Below are positions 51,690 through 59,939 of a stretch of DNA of 64,000 bases, piece by piece. The position numbers were made by a program, and so were the translations under genes. The stretch is from Sphingobacterium sp. UBA2700 (GTDB lineage: Bacteria > Bacteroidota > Bacteroidia > Sphingobacteriales > Sphingobacteriaceae). The notes below the pieces were generated by a model. The model had not been told where the DNA came from. It was given only the letters and a program-made list of their open reading frames with translations, and made no database searches. Positions within the stretch are counted from its first letter, which is position 1. Every line of letters begins with the position of its first letter. The stretch spans positions 1-64,000 of the forward strand of contig DELI01000035.1 in assembly GCA_002354335.1 (NCBI GenBank), in the 5' to 3' direction.

Positions 51690-52736
51690 ATGAAGATAAA
51701 ATTCTACCTATTACCATTTTTTCTTTTGATGCTTGGGTTTTCCGTAGCACATGCGCAAGATTTGAAGGATTTGCGCGTCAAACCTGACACGACAATCAAT
51801 GAAAATAAAGAAGGAAAAGCATTGAATGTAAAGAATATTAATGTTCCTATCCCGAAGTTGGATCTAAAGGTAAACTACTGGAAACATTGGAGCAAGATCG
51901 GAATCAACTTTAATCAGGCCTCTTTTAGTGATAACTGGAAGCTGGGGGGTATCAACTCATGGGCGATTATGGGCTTGATATGGCATAAATCCGATTATAC
52001 GAAGAATAATTTCAACTTTACCACAGAGATTGACCTGAAGTATGGTAAGATCAGAAACGAAGGACAGTTAGCAAAGCCTAACAACGACCGTGTGTTCTGG
52101 GATAATAAGCTTTCTTACAAATTGTCGAAAAGCTGGGCGATCTATACCTCGTTCACTTTCGAATCGCAGTTTGATAGCCGTTATACTTATGCGAAGGCAG
52201 CGGACGGACAGGATTCAATTACCGGCGTGGTTTCAGCATTCATGTCTCCAGGATATTTTACAGAATCCCTGGGTTTGGAGTATAAACCAGATAACACTTT
52301 CTCCTTACGTTTCGGTACGGGTACAGCACGTCAGACTATTATTTTGGATGAAAGAATTAAGCCAAGATCTGCTGATGCTTATTTCCAACGCTATGGGGTT
52401 TACCCGAATCCTAAGGATCATAGCAAAGGAACCGGCGAGAAATACGGTGTGGAAGAGGGTAAGAGCTTTAAAAACGAGCTGGCTTTCCAGCTTACAGCGA
52501 ATTTAGATCGTAATCTGACGAAGAACCTCAATTTGAAAGCCCGTTATAATTTATTTGCTGACTACGAGGATATGAACGACCCGGCACACCGCTTGGACGC
52601 AACCTTTTCAGCAAAAGTAACCTCATTAATAAATGTATCCTTAAGTGGTACAATGCTTTACGACTCGGCGATGGATGGAGCGGTACAGTGGAATCAAGCT
52701 TTGGCAGTAGGTTTGCTTCTTAACTTACCAAAATAG
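51690..52736 (+). CDS. DUF3078 exported protein, probably outer-membrane beta-barrel
   Basis: The protein has 348 residues from ATG 51690 with a signal peptide (about residues 1-22, ending A-H-A-Q). Residues about 60-340 are rich in alternating hydrophobic strands and aromatic ends, with the DUF3078 block W-K-L-G-G-I-N-S-W-A-I. The pattern fits a small outer-membrane beta-barrel, as suggested for DUF3078, though no transport substrate is known. It starts one base after the preceding gene and is followed by an amidase gene five bases later. Bacteroidota-specific family. Confidence 0.82.
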   Translation: MKIKFYLLPFFLLMLGFSVAHAQDLKDLRVKPDTTINENKEGKALNVKNINVPIPKLDLKVNYWKHWSKIGINFNQASFSDNWKLGGINSWAIMGLIWHKSDYTKNNFNFTTEIDLKYGKIRNEGQLAKPNNDRVFWDNKLSYKLSKSWAIYTSFTFESQFDSRYTYAKAADGQDSITGVVSAFMSPGYFTESLGLEYKPDNTFSLRFGTGTARQTIILDERIKPRSADAYFQRYGVYPNPKDHSKGTGEKYGVEEGKSFKNELAFQLTANLDRNLTKNLNLKARYNLFADYEDMNDPAHRLDATFSAKVTSLINVSLSGTMLYDSAMDGAVQWNQALAVGLLLNLPK

Positions 52737-52741
52737 ATTGG

Positions 52742-53668
52742 ATGTTGAAGATAAAAGAGTTTTTGGTCGTAGGAGTAGGGTTAGTTTTCTTGGTTGCTTG
52801 TTCAACAGCCAAGAAAACAACCGTCTTACAAAACCCACAAACTGCCGTTATAAAACCTTCTGAAGTTGTAGAAAATACAGTTATTCCAAAAGATACTGTG
52901 ACGCTGAATGAGCAGATTACCCAACAAGCGAATCAGCAGAATCAAATAGATCCGAATGCTCCACTTAGTCCGGAGGAGCAAGCAAAGCAGCTTTTTACGA
53001 CAGGTATTCATAAAGAATACGATTTTGCGCAAGCGATGCATTATGATTGGAGGAAGCCTTCCTACGTCATGATTCATCATACTTCCCAAAACAGTACAGC
53101 GCAGACGATACGTACTTTTCAGCTCCCGCATACCAAGGTGAGCAGCCATTATGTGATTGGCCGTGATGGTCGTGTGGTGCAGATGCTGAACGATTATATG
53201 CGTGGCTGGCATGCCGGAAGAGGTAAATGGGGACAGATTACCGACATGAACTCGGTGTCTATCGGGATCGAGCTAGACAACAATGGTTTCGACGCCTTCC
53301 CAGAGCCGCAAATTAACGCCTTGTTGACCTTATTGGATACGCTGAAGACGAGATACAGCATTCCGCAATTAAACTTCATTGGACACAGCGATTTCGCGCC
53401 CGGGAGAAAGGATGATCCGAATGTGTTGTTCCCTTGGGATCGACTTGCAGCACGAGGATTTGGTATATGGTTCAACGAGTCATACCTAATGCCCGCTCCA
53501 GCGACATTCAATCCTATCGATGCGCTTAAGTTAATGGGCTATGATATGAAGAATGAATCTGCGGTAATCCGAGCGTTCAAGAAGAAGTATGTAAGGACGG
53601 ATCTGAGTCCGGTTTTAACGGATAGGGATAAGGCGATTATATACGATTTGTATAGGAAGTATTATTAG
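52742..53668 (+). CDS. N-acetylmuramoyl-L-alanine amidase (Amidase_2), lipoprotein
   Basis: The 308-residue protein has a lipobox L-V-A-C-S (cysteine about residue 20), a Gln/Thr-rich linker and an Amidase_2/PGRP-like domain (about 100-245). The zinc ligands are expected at I-H-H-T (about 112-115) and in the G-H-S-D-F-A-P-G-R-K-D-D-P segment (about 218-230). S-S-H-Y-V-I and W-H-A-G-R are further hallmarks. It is expected to cut the amide between MurNAc and L-Ala. It ends the five-gene envelope cluster 49490-53668. Confidence 0.9.
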   Translation: MLKIKEFLVVGVGLVFLVACSTAKKTTVLQNPQTAVIKPSEVVENTVIPKDTVTLNEQITQQANQQNQIDPNAPLSPEEQAKQLFTTGIHKEYDFAQAMHYDWRKPSYVMIHHTSQNSTAQTIRTFQLPHTKVSSHYVIGRDGRVVQMLNDYMRGWHAGRGKWGQITDMNSVSIGIELDNNGFDAFPEPQINALLTLLDTLKTRYSIPQLNFIGHSDFAPGRKDDPNVLFPWDRLAARGFGIWFNESYLMPAPATFNPIDALKLMGYDMKNESAVIRAFKKKYVRTDLSPVLTDRDKAIIYDLYRKYY

Positions 53669-53675
53669 AATATTG

Positions 53676-53705
53676 GAGGTCGCTTTTCAGCGGCCTCTTC
53701 TTTCT
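53676..53705 (+). terminator. Amidase terminator
   Basis: GAGGTCGC pairs with GCGGCCTC (one G-U pair), followed by TTCTTTCTT. It lies in the 36-bp gap to the convergent symporter gene. Confidence 0.75.
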
Positions 53706-55402
53706 TAACCCAGCCCTTTTTTCTTTCCCATCAATTCCTGAAGAATCAAACCTAAGGCAATCACAAAGACGCAGCCAATCAGATTAAGCCATAGGAACGC
53801 AACAACATCCAATCTCCAAATACCTACGACGATAATCTCAGAAAGAATAGCGGCAAGAAAAACTGCTTTTCCGCCAATTCTTTTGATATAGAATGCTACC
53901 AAGAAGATACCCAATATAGTCCCATAGAATAAGGATCCAAGGATATTCACAGCTTCCAGCAGATTGCCGAGTTTACTAGAATAGAGGGCGATTGCAATCG
54001 TAAATACACCCCAAAAGGCGGTCGCGATTCGAGAGGCATTTAAATAATGCTTCTCATTTGCATCCTTATTTACAAAACGCTTATAGATATCAATGACAGA
54101 AGTAGAGGACAGGGAATTGATTGCGCTGGCCGTAGCACCCATGGATGCCAGGAAAATAATCGCAATTAATAACCCGATCAATCCCTTTGGAAACACATCC
54201 GTAACGAACTTTAAGAAGATGTAGTTATTATCGTTGGTGTCAGCGGCGCTATCATTTTTCTTCATGAGGTCCACCAAATCCGCGCGGAGTTCTTTTTCCT
54301 GATTGTTATATGCCGCAAGCCGATCACGGATGCCATCGATCTTCGCATCTTCCTTTTTCGCTAGCGCATCTGTCAGTTCATTAACCACAAGTGTTTTCTC
54401 GGCGCTTATCTTTTCATGCGATTGCATGATCTTTTGGTAATCCGCTTTGTAGGCACTTTGCTCGAGTTTGGTAGTTTCCTGTTCATTAAAGAATAGGGGC
54501 GGCGTGTGATACTGATAGTATGCAAAGACAAGTATACCTATCAACAGGATAGAAAACTGCATAGGCACCTTTAAAAGGCCATTCATGAGCAAGCCTAGAC
54601 GGCTCTCTTTAACCGATGAGCCTGTAAGATAGCGACCCACCTGACTTTGATCTGTTCCGAAATAGGAAAGTTGGAGAAAAAAACCGCCGATAAGACCCGT
54701 CCATACAGTATATTGATTATCTAAATCGAGGGTAAAGTCTATGGCATTGGTTTTTCCCGACTTCCCAGCAATATGGAGAGCCTCCGTAAACCCAATATGT
54801 TCTGGAAGTAACTGTACCACCAATACACCGGCTAAAAGTAGCCCGCCGAATATGATGGACATCTGTAGCAATTGAGTATAGGATACTGCCTTTGTTCCAC
54901 CGTATACTGTATAGATCAACAAAAGCGCACCGATGGACAAGGTTGTCACGGTCAAATCGATGTTAAGAATGGTGGATAGGATAATGGCAGGGGCGAATAT
55001 GGTAATCCCGGTTGATATGCCTCGTTGTATTAGAAAGAGGATTGCCGTTAATACTCTGGTTTTTACGTCGAAGCGTTTCTCGAGAAATTCATAGGCGGTA
55101 TAGACTTTCAGCTTATGAAAGATGGGGACAAAAGTAATACAGAGTACAATCATCGCCAAGGGAAGTCCGAAATAGAATTGGACGAAACTCATTCCTGAAG
55201 AATACGCTAATCCTGGGGCAGAAAGAAAGGTGATTGCGCTGGCTTGTGTCGCCATGACCGAAAGACCTACGGTGTACCAGGGTAAAGAGCGGTCACCAAG
55301 GATGTAGCCGTCAATATTTTTGACGTTCTTGCTTTTATAGAGTCCATAAAGCACTATAGAAAGCAAGGTGAGGATGAGTACTATCCAGTCGATACTACTC
55401 AT
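53705..55402 (-). CDS. Sodium:solute symporter with charged insertion
   Basis: This 565-residue transporter of the SSS family has about 13 membrane segments. G-D-R-S-L-P-W-Y-T-V-G-L-S (about 36-48), the sodium-site region A-T-Q-A-S-A-I-T-F (about 51-59) and G-T-D-Q-S-Q-V-G-R-Y-L (about 249-259) are typical. Residues about 307-392 form an additional charged, predicted coiled segment between two membrane helices, not found in most family members. Its start codon overlaps the stop of the 39-residue gene (ATGA), so it is translationally coupled. The PIG-L gene upstream suggests an amino-sugar-like substrate, but this is inference. Confidence 0.88.
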   Translation of the reverse strand: MSSIDWIVLILTLLSIVLYGLYKSKNVKNIDGYILGDRSLPWYTVGLSVMATQASAITFLSAPGLAYSSGMSFVQFYFGLPLAMIVLCITFVPIFHKLKVYTAYEFLEKRFDVKTRVLTAILFLIQRGISTGITIFAPAIILSTILNIDLTVTTLSIGALLLIYTVYGGTKAVSYTQLLQMSIIFGGLLLAGVLVVQLLPEHIGFTEALHIAGKSGKTNAIDFTLDLDNQYTVWTGLIGGFFLQLSYFGTDQSQVGRYLTGSSVKESRLGLLMNGLLKVPMQFSILLIGILVFAYYQYHTPPLFFNEQETTKLEQSAYKADYQKIMQSHEKISAEKTLVVNELTDALAKKEDAKIDGIRDRLAAYNNQEKELRADLVDLMKKNDSAADTNDNNYIFLKFVTDVFPKGLIGLLIAIIFLASMGATASAINSLSSTSVIDIYKRFVNKDANEKHYLNASRIATAFWGVFTIAIALYSSKLGNLLEAVNILGSLFYGTILGIFLVAFYIKRIGGKAVFLAAILSEIIVVGIWRLDVVAFLWLNLIGCVFVIALGLILQELMGKKKGLG

Positions 55403-55518
55403 CCAAAGTATCTAGTGAAAAAATACATGAGGACTATACATACGAAAAGCCAGAGTACAATGATCCAATAGAATTGTCTCCAATTTCGTACGAAAGGAGG
55501 AAGTCCCTTATCTGTCAT
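55399..55518 (-). CDS. 39-residue single-pass membrane protein coupled to the symporter
   Basis: A short open frame of 39 codons plus stop lies between the 65-residue gene and the symporter. The protein starts M-T-D-K-G-L-P-P-F-V-R-N-W-R-Q-F-Y and continues as one hydrophobic helix (about residues 18-33), ending R-Y-F-G. It overlaps the end of the upstream gene by 11 bases and its TGA shares two bases with the symporter ATG (ATGA). The two overlaps and the membrane-protein character make it a likely real gene. Tiny membrane proteins encoded before SSS-family symporters (as with DUF4212) are known accessory subunits, so a helper role is plausible. Confidence 0.75.
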   Translation of the reverse strand: MTDKGLPPFVRNWRQFYWIIVLWLFVCIVLMYFFTRYFG

Positions 55519-55705
55519 GTTTTTTATACGGTAATAAAACCGAAATAAAGAAAATTGCGAAGATTAAGCCCGCTACTGTACCGGTAATTACACCTAAAAA
55601 AGTACCAGTTGCAACCCAAGCAGTTAAAGCAGCTAATAAAACACCAACTAATAAAATAATTCCTTTTACGTTGATTCCGTTAGAGTTTTCGATTTGATTT
55701 TCCAT
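55508..55705 (-). CDS. 65-residue two-helix membrane protein
   Basis: The protein has 65 residues, with a polar start (M-E-N-Q-I-E-N-S-N-G) followed by two hydrophobic segments (about 13-30 and 38-58) and a basic end (K-K-H-D-R). Glycine/alanine-rich helices resemble small membrane or holin-like proteins, but no family is recognised. It sits between the PIG-L gene (12 bases) and the 39-residue gene (11-base overlap), all on the minus strand. It is thus part of a four-gene operon whose purpose may be uptake and deacetylation of an amide. Confidence 0.7.
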   Translation of the reverse strand: MENQIENSNGINVKGIILLVGVLLAALTAWVATGTFLGVITGTVAGLIFAIFFISVLLPYKKHDR

Positions 55706-55717
55706 TATATGTTATTA

Positions 55718-58153
55718 TTATTTTTCTTCGTTAGCTAGCAAATTTACAAATAATCTATAAGCTCCGGGCACTCCCGCCGGTAATTGTCGGAAAAACGCCA
55801 AAGAAGTATAGACAAACTTGCCTTTCCCATATTTAGCGACCAATAAAGAGCCCTTATGTTGCTTCTCATTCTGATCAGCGAAGGATAATGGCGTGCGATA
55901 TTGCTTATCGATATCCTCGGCGAAGTATAATCCGCGCTCTTGTATCCATCCGTCGAAGTCTTTTTGCGTTATTTTATTCGGATAGTTGAGTACAGGATCT
56001 TTTGGCTCGACAAATGTTGCCTTCGCATCTTCCTCCGTCACTCGAGCTCGGCTGATCTTAAAGGGATAAGGGCCGAACTGGTCGATGCCAGTACGCGAGT
56101 TGACATTATATTGAACTAAGGCTGTCCCGCCTTGCTCCACATAGCTCATCAGCTGTGGAAACCAACGCTGAATGGATCGACTTACATTATAGGCTCTAAC
56201 CCCTAGAATGACAGCATCATAGCCCTGCAAACTCGAAGTAGTAATTTGAGACTCCGATAACTGCTCGACTTGAATACCGATATTGGCTAATGAACTAGGA
56301 ATAAGGTCGCCCGCTCCGGCAATATAAGCGACGCGCTTAATTGGATTATTCAATTCTAAGGCCTTCACTTGTAATTTTACAGGAGGAAACCACGTAATCG
56401 GAGGGACATGCGGGTATAGAAGACGTTTATAATCATGAAGCGGCACCCCATTGGCAAGAAGTTCAATGCTTGAGGAAGCACTGTTCTTCGGGTTGCTGAT
56501 TTCTACGGTCTTTATAATCTCCTGATTCGGCTCGAATGTGATAGTAAAACTATTAGGGTTTAATTGCAGACCATCTGACTGCTTAAAAGTAAGATCAATT
56601 TGTTGCTTTTTTGAGGAGTTGTTCTTCAACGTGATAGTCAAAACCTTTGTTTCTCCTTGTTGGAGCAACATATTGGGATGGTTGATGGAAGCCGTAATAA
56701 CCGGACTAATGCTCATCGGCTCATATACCTCACCCTCTACAGGATCAACGTATTTGTATTTAATCTGACGCTCTACAGGAAATGTAAACCCGTTAATATC
56801 CAGGATAAATGTCGAACTCGGCAAGTTGCTGTTCTCCGGATTACCGTAATCTTTCGCATCTACAGCGAACTTTCCAAGGCTATGTGGCTTTTCCAGCCAA
56901 TAAGGCTGTGTCCACACCGAAAAGGACTGGTTGTCCTCATATTTCTTGACCTCATTCCATGGCAATTCTTGATCAATGGATTTACCATTAATCGACTTTA
57001 CCCGCACTTTAATTCCAGGATTGCGAAGGATAAGTTCGTTGGAAACCGGAATCTCTTCATTGACCACATAGTTGAAGTCGCTAGCAGTGGCTTCGATCCA
57101 TAATCCCGAGCACGCGATAATCAACTCTTCGACATCTTGTAGCTTTTGCGTCTTGTAAACAGAGGGCTTAAGCTTTGAAATCAAGGTATGCAAGTTGATC
57201 AGTTTATCGATTGACGCTGCTGGGGCTTCCGCCTGAAACGTATTTTGAATATCTTTGATAGTCTGTTCAATGGCTGAAGTAGACTCGCCGAGGCGCTTCC
57301 AGCTGGAATCAATACCGTCAAATAAGCTTTCTTTAGCCTCATCGCCTGCAACGGCCTCAAAGTATTCGATGGACTTGCCACGACCTGCAGCAGCACCAAA
57401 ACCCTGACTCTTATGCTGTGAGCGGCTTAAAGCAGCAATTTCCCCATAAGAATATCCCAATAATGGATTATAAGCACCAATATCGACCTTTAGCTGATCT
57501 TCGCGCGTATTGTTCATTCCGCCAAAATTGGCGGTGTTCCACAGCAAGCGTTTTGCTTTCCATGGTTTCAAGTCTTTTAACTGTTCTTGGAATCGCTTTG
57601 GATCGCCTGCAGCCTCGAAAGCTTCTTTGGCAAGGATAGCAGACGCTTGGTGATGACCATGTCCTCCACGTGTGTCGGGAGGGAAGCGATTGATGATAAC
57701 ATCCGGCTGTAGCTTACGGATTAGATAAACCGCTTCTCTTAGCGTTTCTTCCTTTTGCCAAAATGAGAAAGTCTCTTCATGCGTTTTCGAGAAACCGAAA
57801 TCATAGGCAGAACTGAAATATTGCTCTCCTTTATCGATAGCGCGAGCTGCCAATAGCTCCTGCGTCCTGATTAAACCCAACTCAATGCCCTGCTCTGTGC
57901 CTAGTAAGTTCTGTCCGCCATCTCCTCGAGTCAATGATAAATATGCCGTTCTGTAGTTCTTTTCATTGGCTAACCAAGCTATCAAACGTGTGTTTTCATC
58001 GTCCGGATGCGCCGCAAAATATAGTACAGTACCCAAGGTAGAAAGCTTATCTATTTTAGACTTGATCAGCGCCGATGAATAGCTTTGCTGGCTAAAAGAT
58101 AGTGTGATTGAACATAGGTATAGAATGACGAGGAATAGGGTTCTTTGCATCAT
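55718..58153 (-). CDS. Secreted PIG-L family deacetylase, large form
   Basis: The 811-residue protein has a signal peptide (about residues 1-21). The PIG-L/LmbE deacetylase domain (about 40-290) has the zinc motif A-A-H-P-D-D-E (about 47-53) and the H-G-H-H-Q-A (about 164-169) ligands. The C-terminal half is beta-rich, with an Ig-like/NEW3-type region (I-T-L-K-N-N-S-S-K-K near residue 520) and a final ThuA-like fold (A-V-I-L-G-V-R-A-Y-N near residue 650). The domain is expected to hydrolyse N-acetyl groups from a sugar in the periplasm. It is the first gene of the operon with two small membrane proteins and a symporter. Confidence 0.88.
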   Translation of the reverse strand: MMQRTLFLVILYLCSITLSFSQQSYSSALIKSKIDKLSTLGTVLYFAAHPDDENTRLIAWLANEKNYRTAYLSLTRGDGGQNLLGTEQGIELGLIRTQELLAARAIDKGEQYFSSAYDFGFSKTHEETFSFWQKEETLREAVYLIRKLQPDVIINRFPPDTRGGHGHHQASAILAKEAFEAAGDPKRFQEQLKDLKPWKAKRLLWNTANFGGMNNTREDQLKVDIGAYNPLLGYSYGEIAALSRSQHKSQGFGAAAGRGKSIEYFEAVAGDEAKESLFDGIDSSWKRLGESTSAIEQTIKDIQNTFQAEAPAASIDKLINLHTLISKLKPSVYKTQKLQDVEELIIACSGLWIEATASDFNYVVNEEIPVSNELILRNPGIKVRVKSINGKSIDQELPWNEVKKYEDNQSFSVWTQPYWLEKPHSLGKFAVDAKDYGNPENSNLPSSTFILDINGFTFPVERQIKYKYVDPVEGEVYEPMSISPVITASINHPNMLLQQGETKVLTITLKNNSSKKQQIDLTFKQSDGLQLNPNSFTITFEPNQEIIKTVEISNPKNSASSSIELLANGVPLHDYKRLLYPHVPPITWFPPVKLQVKALELNNPIKRVAYIAGAGDLIPSSLANIGIQVEQLSESQITTSSLQGYDAVILGVRAYNVSRSIQRWFPQLMSYVEQGGTALVQYNVNSRTGIDQFGPYPFKISRARVTEEDAKATFVEPKDPVLNYPNKITQKDFDGWIQERGLYFAEDIDKQYRTPLSFADQNEKQHKGSLLVAKYGKGKFVYTSLAFFRQLPAGVPGAYRLFVNLLANEEK

Positions 58154-58185
58154 ATCTTAAAAGTAACGAAGTTTCAGTACAAAAT

Positions 58186-58216
58186 AAAAGGAATCAAAAA
58201 TAATTTGATTCCTTTT
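58186..58216. terminator. Bidirectional hairpin upstream of the PIG-L gene
   Basis: AAAAGGAATCAAA pairs perfectly with TTTGATTCCTTTT around a short loop. It lies 33 bases before the PIG-L start, so it could end transcription from the right. Confidence 0.65.
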
Positions 58217-58354
58217 ACCAACAATTAAAAATCTTTGACTTCAAACCCTGATTATAAACCTATCGGTTCGATTTGGCAGGATAATTTGCTTCGGGTCTAA
58301 CCTTTAACGATTATAAAAGTACTATAAAATAGATGTAATCGGGCAGACCCCTTT

Positions 58355-58406
58355 AAAAAAACTTTTCCACAAAAACCAAGTTATACACAAGGTTTCTGTG
58401 GAAAAG
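58355..58406 (-). terminator. Terminator hairpin built from DnaA-box-like words
   Basis: On the minus strand a 16-bp stem (one mismatch) at 58391-58406 and 58362-58377 is followed by seven T residues. Its arms contain TTTTCCACA (58363-58371) and TGTGGAAAA (58397-58405), and the loop side has TTATACACA (58381-58389), all fitting the TTWTNCACA DnaA consensus. It lies 42 bases after the stop of the DUF6952-like gene. Confidence 0.75.
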
Positions 58407-58447
58407 AATAATAAATATAATAGTGCAGGCATCCAGCCTACAGGAGT

Positions 58448-58705
58448 TTATTTGTCGATAGACCCTAATACACGTTTCATGAAGGTGTTCAAGGCCTCTT
58501 TTTGTGGCATTCCCTCTTGTACCAACTTGTTCACTTCAACCGCACCGTACATATTGGAAATCAATTCGCCGATTACATCAAGCTCCTCATCCTTTAAGGA
58601 AGGAACCTCTGTTAATGCCTCCAGGGTCTCGATAGTTTCTAAGACGAAGTCAACATCGTTCTCGGCAATAAATTCTGTAAGGTGTTTAATTACTGGTAAC
58701 TTCAT
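58448..58705 (-). CDS. DUF6952-like small protein
   Basis: This 85-residue acidic helical protein (M-K-L-P-V-I-K-H-L-T-E-F-I-A-E-N, followed by I-G-E-L-I-S-N-M-Y-G-A-V-E-V) fits the DUF6952 group of Bacteroidota. No catalytic residues or cysteines are visible. Its start overlaps the end of the thioredoxin-like gene by 20 bases, so the two are translationally coupled. This suggests the protein serves the thioredoxin, but the function is unknown. Confidence 0.75.
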   Translation of the reverse strand: MKLPVIKHLTEFIAENDVDFVLETIETLEALTEVPSLKDEELDVIGELISNMYGAVEVNKLVQEGMPQKEALNTFMKRVLGSIDK

Positions 58706-59000
58706 TTAATAAGTCTGTTAATCCGTCGATTTTATTTGTTTGTACTTGGTTTACCAATTTGCCGTTCTTGAAAGCAGCGAAAGTAGGTAAGTTATTTACG
58801 TTCGCAAGCTTTCTTGACTCTGGGAATTTCTCCGCATCGGCAATGATGAAAGTTACTTGCTCGTTCTCGCCAGATAGTTTTTTAAATTTAGGCTTCATGA
58901 TACGGCAGTTTCCACACCATGAGGCTGCATATTGAACCATCACCGTTTCATTGCTGTCGATGATCGCCTGTAAATTATCTTCTGTTAGTTCTTGTAACAT
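58686..59000 (-). CDS. Thioredoxin-like protein with CGNC active site
   Basis: This 104-residue thioredoxin fold has the active site S-W-C-G-N-C-R-I-M-K-P (about 27-37), where classic thioredoxins have C-G-P-C. N-N-L-P-T-F-A-A-F (about 69-77) has the cis-proline. It is a cytoplasmic reductant. It starts 68 bases after the peroxiredoxin stop with a terminator between, so it may be expressed separately even though it could reduce that peroxiredoxin. It is coupled to the DUF6952-like gene. Confidence 0.9.
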   Translation of the reverse strand: MLQELTEDNLQAIIDSNETVMVQYAASWCGNCRIMKPKFKKLSGENEQVTFIIADAEKFPESRKLANVNNLPTFAAFKNGKLVNQVQTNKIDGLTDLLNEVTSN

Positions 59001-59025
59001 AATGCTTGTATTTTAGTTGTTGAAA

Positions 59026-59054
59026 ACAAAAGAGGAGACTGAACGCCTCCTCTT
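59026..59054 (-). terminator. Peroxiredoxin terminator
   Basis: AAGAGGAG pairs with CTCCTCTT on the minus strand, followed by TTGTTTTC, just after the peroxiredoxin stop codon. Confidence 0.8.
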
Positions 59055-59067
59055 GTATAAGCGTTTA

Positions 59068-59700
59068 TTAGTTATTTGATAGGTAAGACGCTACTCCGTC
59101 GCGTGTTGCGCTCATAGCCTCTTTACCTTCTTCCCAGTTTGCCGGACAAACCTCACCGTGTTTTTGTACGTGAGTGTAAGCATCGATCAAACGGATATAT
59201 TCTTTAACGTTACGGCCTAATGGCATATCGTTTACTGATTCGTGGAACACTTTACCAGTTTCGTCGATTAAGTAAGTCGCGCGGTATGATACTGCAGAAC
59301 CTTCTACCAATGTACCGTACTCTGGGTGCTCAACTTCTTTCATCTCTAAAATACCTAACACGCTTGATAAGTTGCGGTTAGTGTCAGCGATCAATGGATA
59401 TTCAACTCCTTCGATACCACCGTTATCTTTTGCAGTGTTTAACCAAGCAAAGTGAACCTCAGCAGAGTCGCATGAAGCGCCTACTAAAATGGTATTTCTT
59501 TTTTCGAATTCTGCAGCAAGCTCTTGGAAAGCGTGTAACTCCGTAGGACAAACGAATGTAAAGTCTTTTGGATACCAGAATAACAAAACTTTCTTGTTTT
59601 CTTTCTGTGCTTTCTCAAATAAATTTAAAGTGAAGTTGTCACCTAAATAATCAATCGCATCAACTGTAATGTTCGGGAAATTTTTACCTGTAAAACTCAT
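59068..59700 (-). CDS. Peroxiredoxin (AhpC/Prx1 type)
   Basis: This 210-residue 2-Cys peroxiredoxin reduces peroxides. The peroxidatic Cys is in D-F-T-F-V-C-P-T-E-L (about residue 49) and the resolving Cys in G-E-V-C-P-A-N-W (about residue 180). Length and motifs fit Prx1/AhpC. From ATG 59700 it starts M-S-F-T-G-K-N-F-P. An upstream in-frame extension is rejected because it crosses the promoter. Upstream are a TAnnTTTG box (59726-59733) and a perfect TGTGA-N6-TCACA palindrome (59814-59829), suggesting CRP/FNR-type control. Confidence 0.94.
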   Translation of the reverse strand: MSFTGKNFPNITVDAIDYLGDNFTLNLFEKAQKENKKVLLFWYPKDFTFVCPTELHAFQELAAEFEKRNTILVGASCDSAEVHFAWLNTAKDNGGIEGVEYPLIADTNRNLSSVLGILEMKEVEHPEYGTLVEGSAVSYRATYLIDETGKVFHESVNDMPLGRNVKEYIRLIDAYTHVQKHGEVCPANWEEGKEAMSATRDGVASYLSNN

Positions 59701-59725
59701 AATATTATTCTTTTCTTTTGTGCTA

Positions 59726-59733
59726 CAAAGGTA
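59726..59733 (-). promoter_or_regulatory. TAnnTTTG promoter box of the peroxiredoxin gene
   Basis: TACCTTTG on the minus strand lies 25 bases before the start codon. Confidence 0.55.
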
Positions 59734-59813
59734 CACAATTTTATGCCTTCTTTTTATTGATATTCTTTATCCACTATTGGTTTTGTCTATATAAGGCAGG
59801 GGTCATTTATAAG

Positions 59814-59829
59814 TGTGATTTATATCACA
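59814..59829. promoter_or_regulatory. CRP/FNR-type operator palindrome
   Basis: TGTGATTTATATCACA is a perfect TGTGA-N6-TCACA site. It lies about 80 bp upstream of the peroxiredoxin promoter box and 115 bp upstream of its start, between that gene and the tRNA gene. Confidence 0.6.
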
Positions 59830-59939
59830 AAACGGGATCTGCTGATAATGAGGAGGCAAGATTTAGTGACGCTCTGTGAAATGGGTTTTAATGAAGAGTG
59901 ATAGGTGCAGGCAGAATAGCGCAGACTTTGAAATTATTG

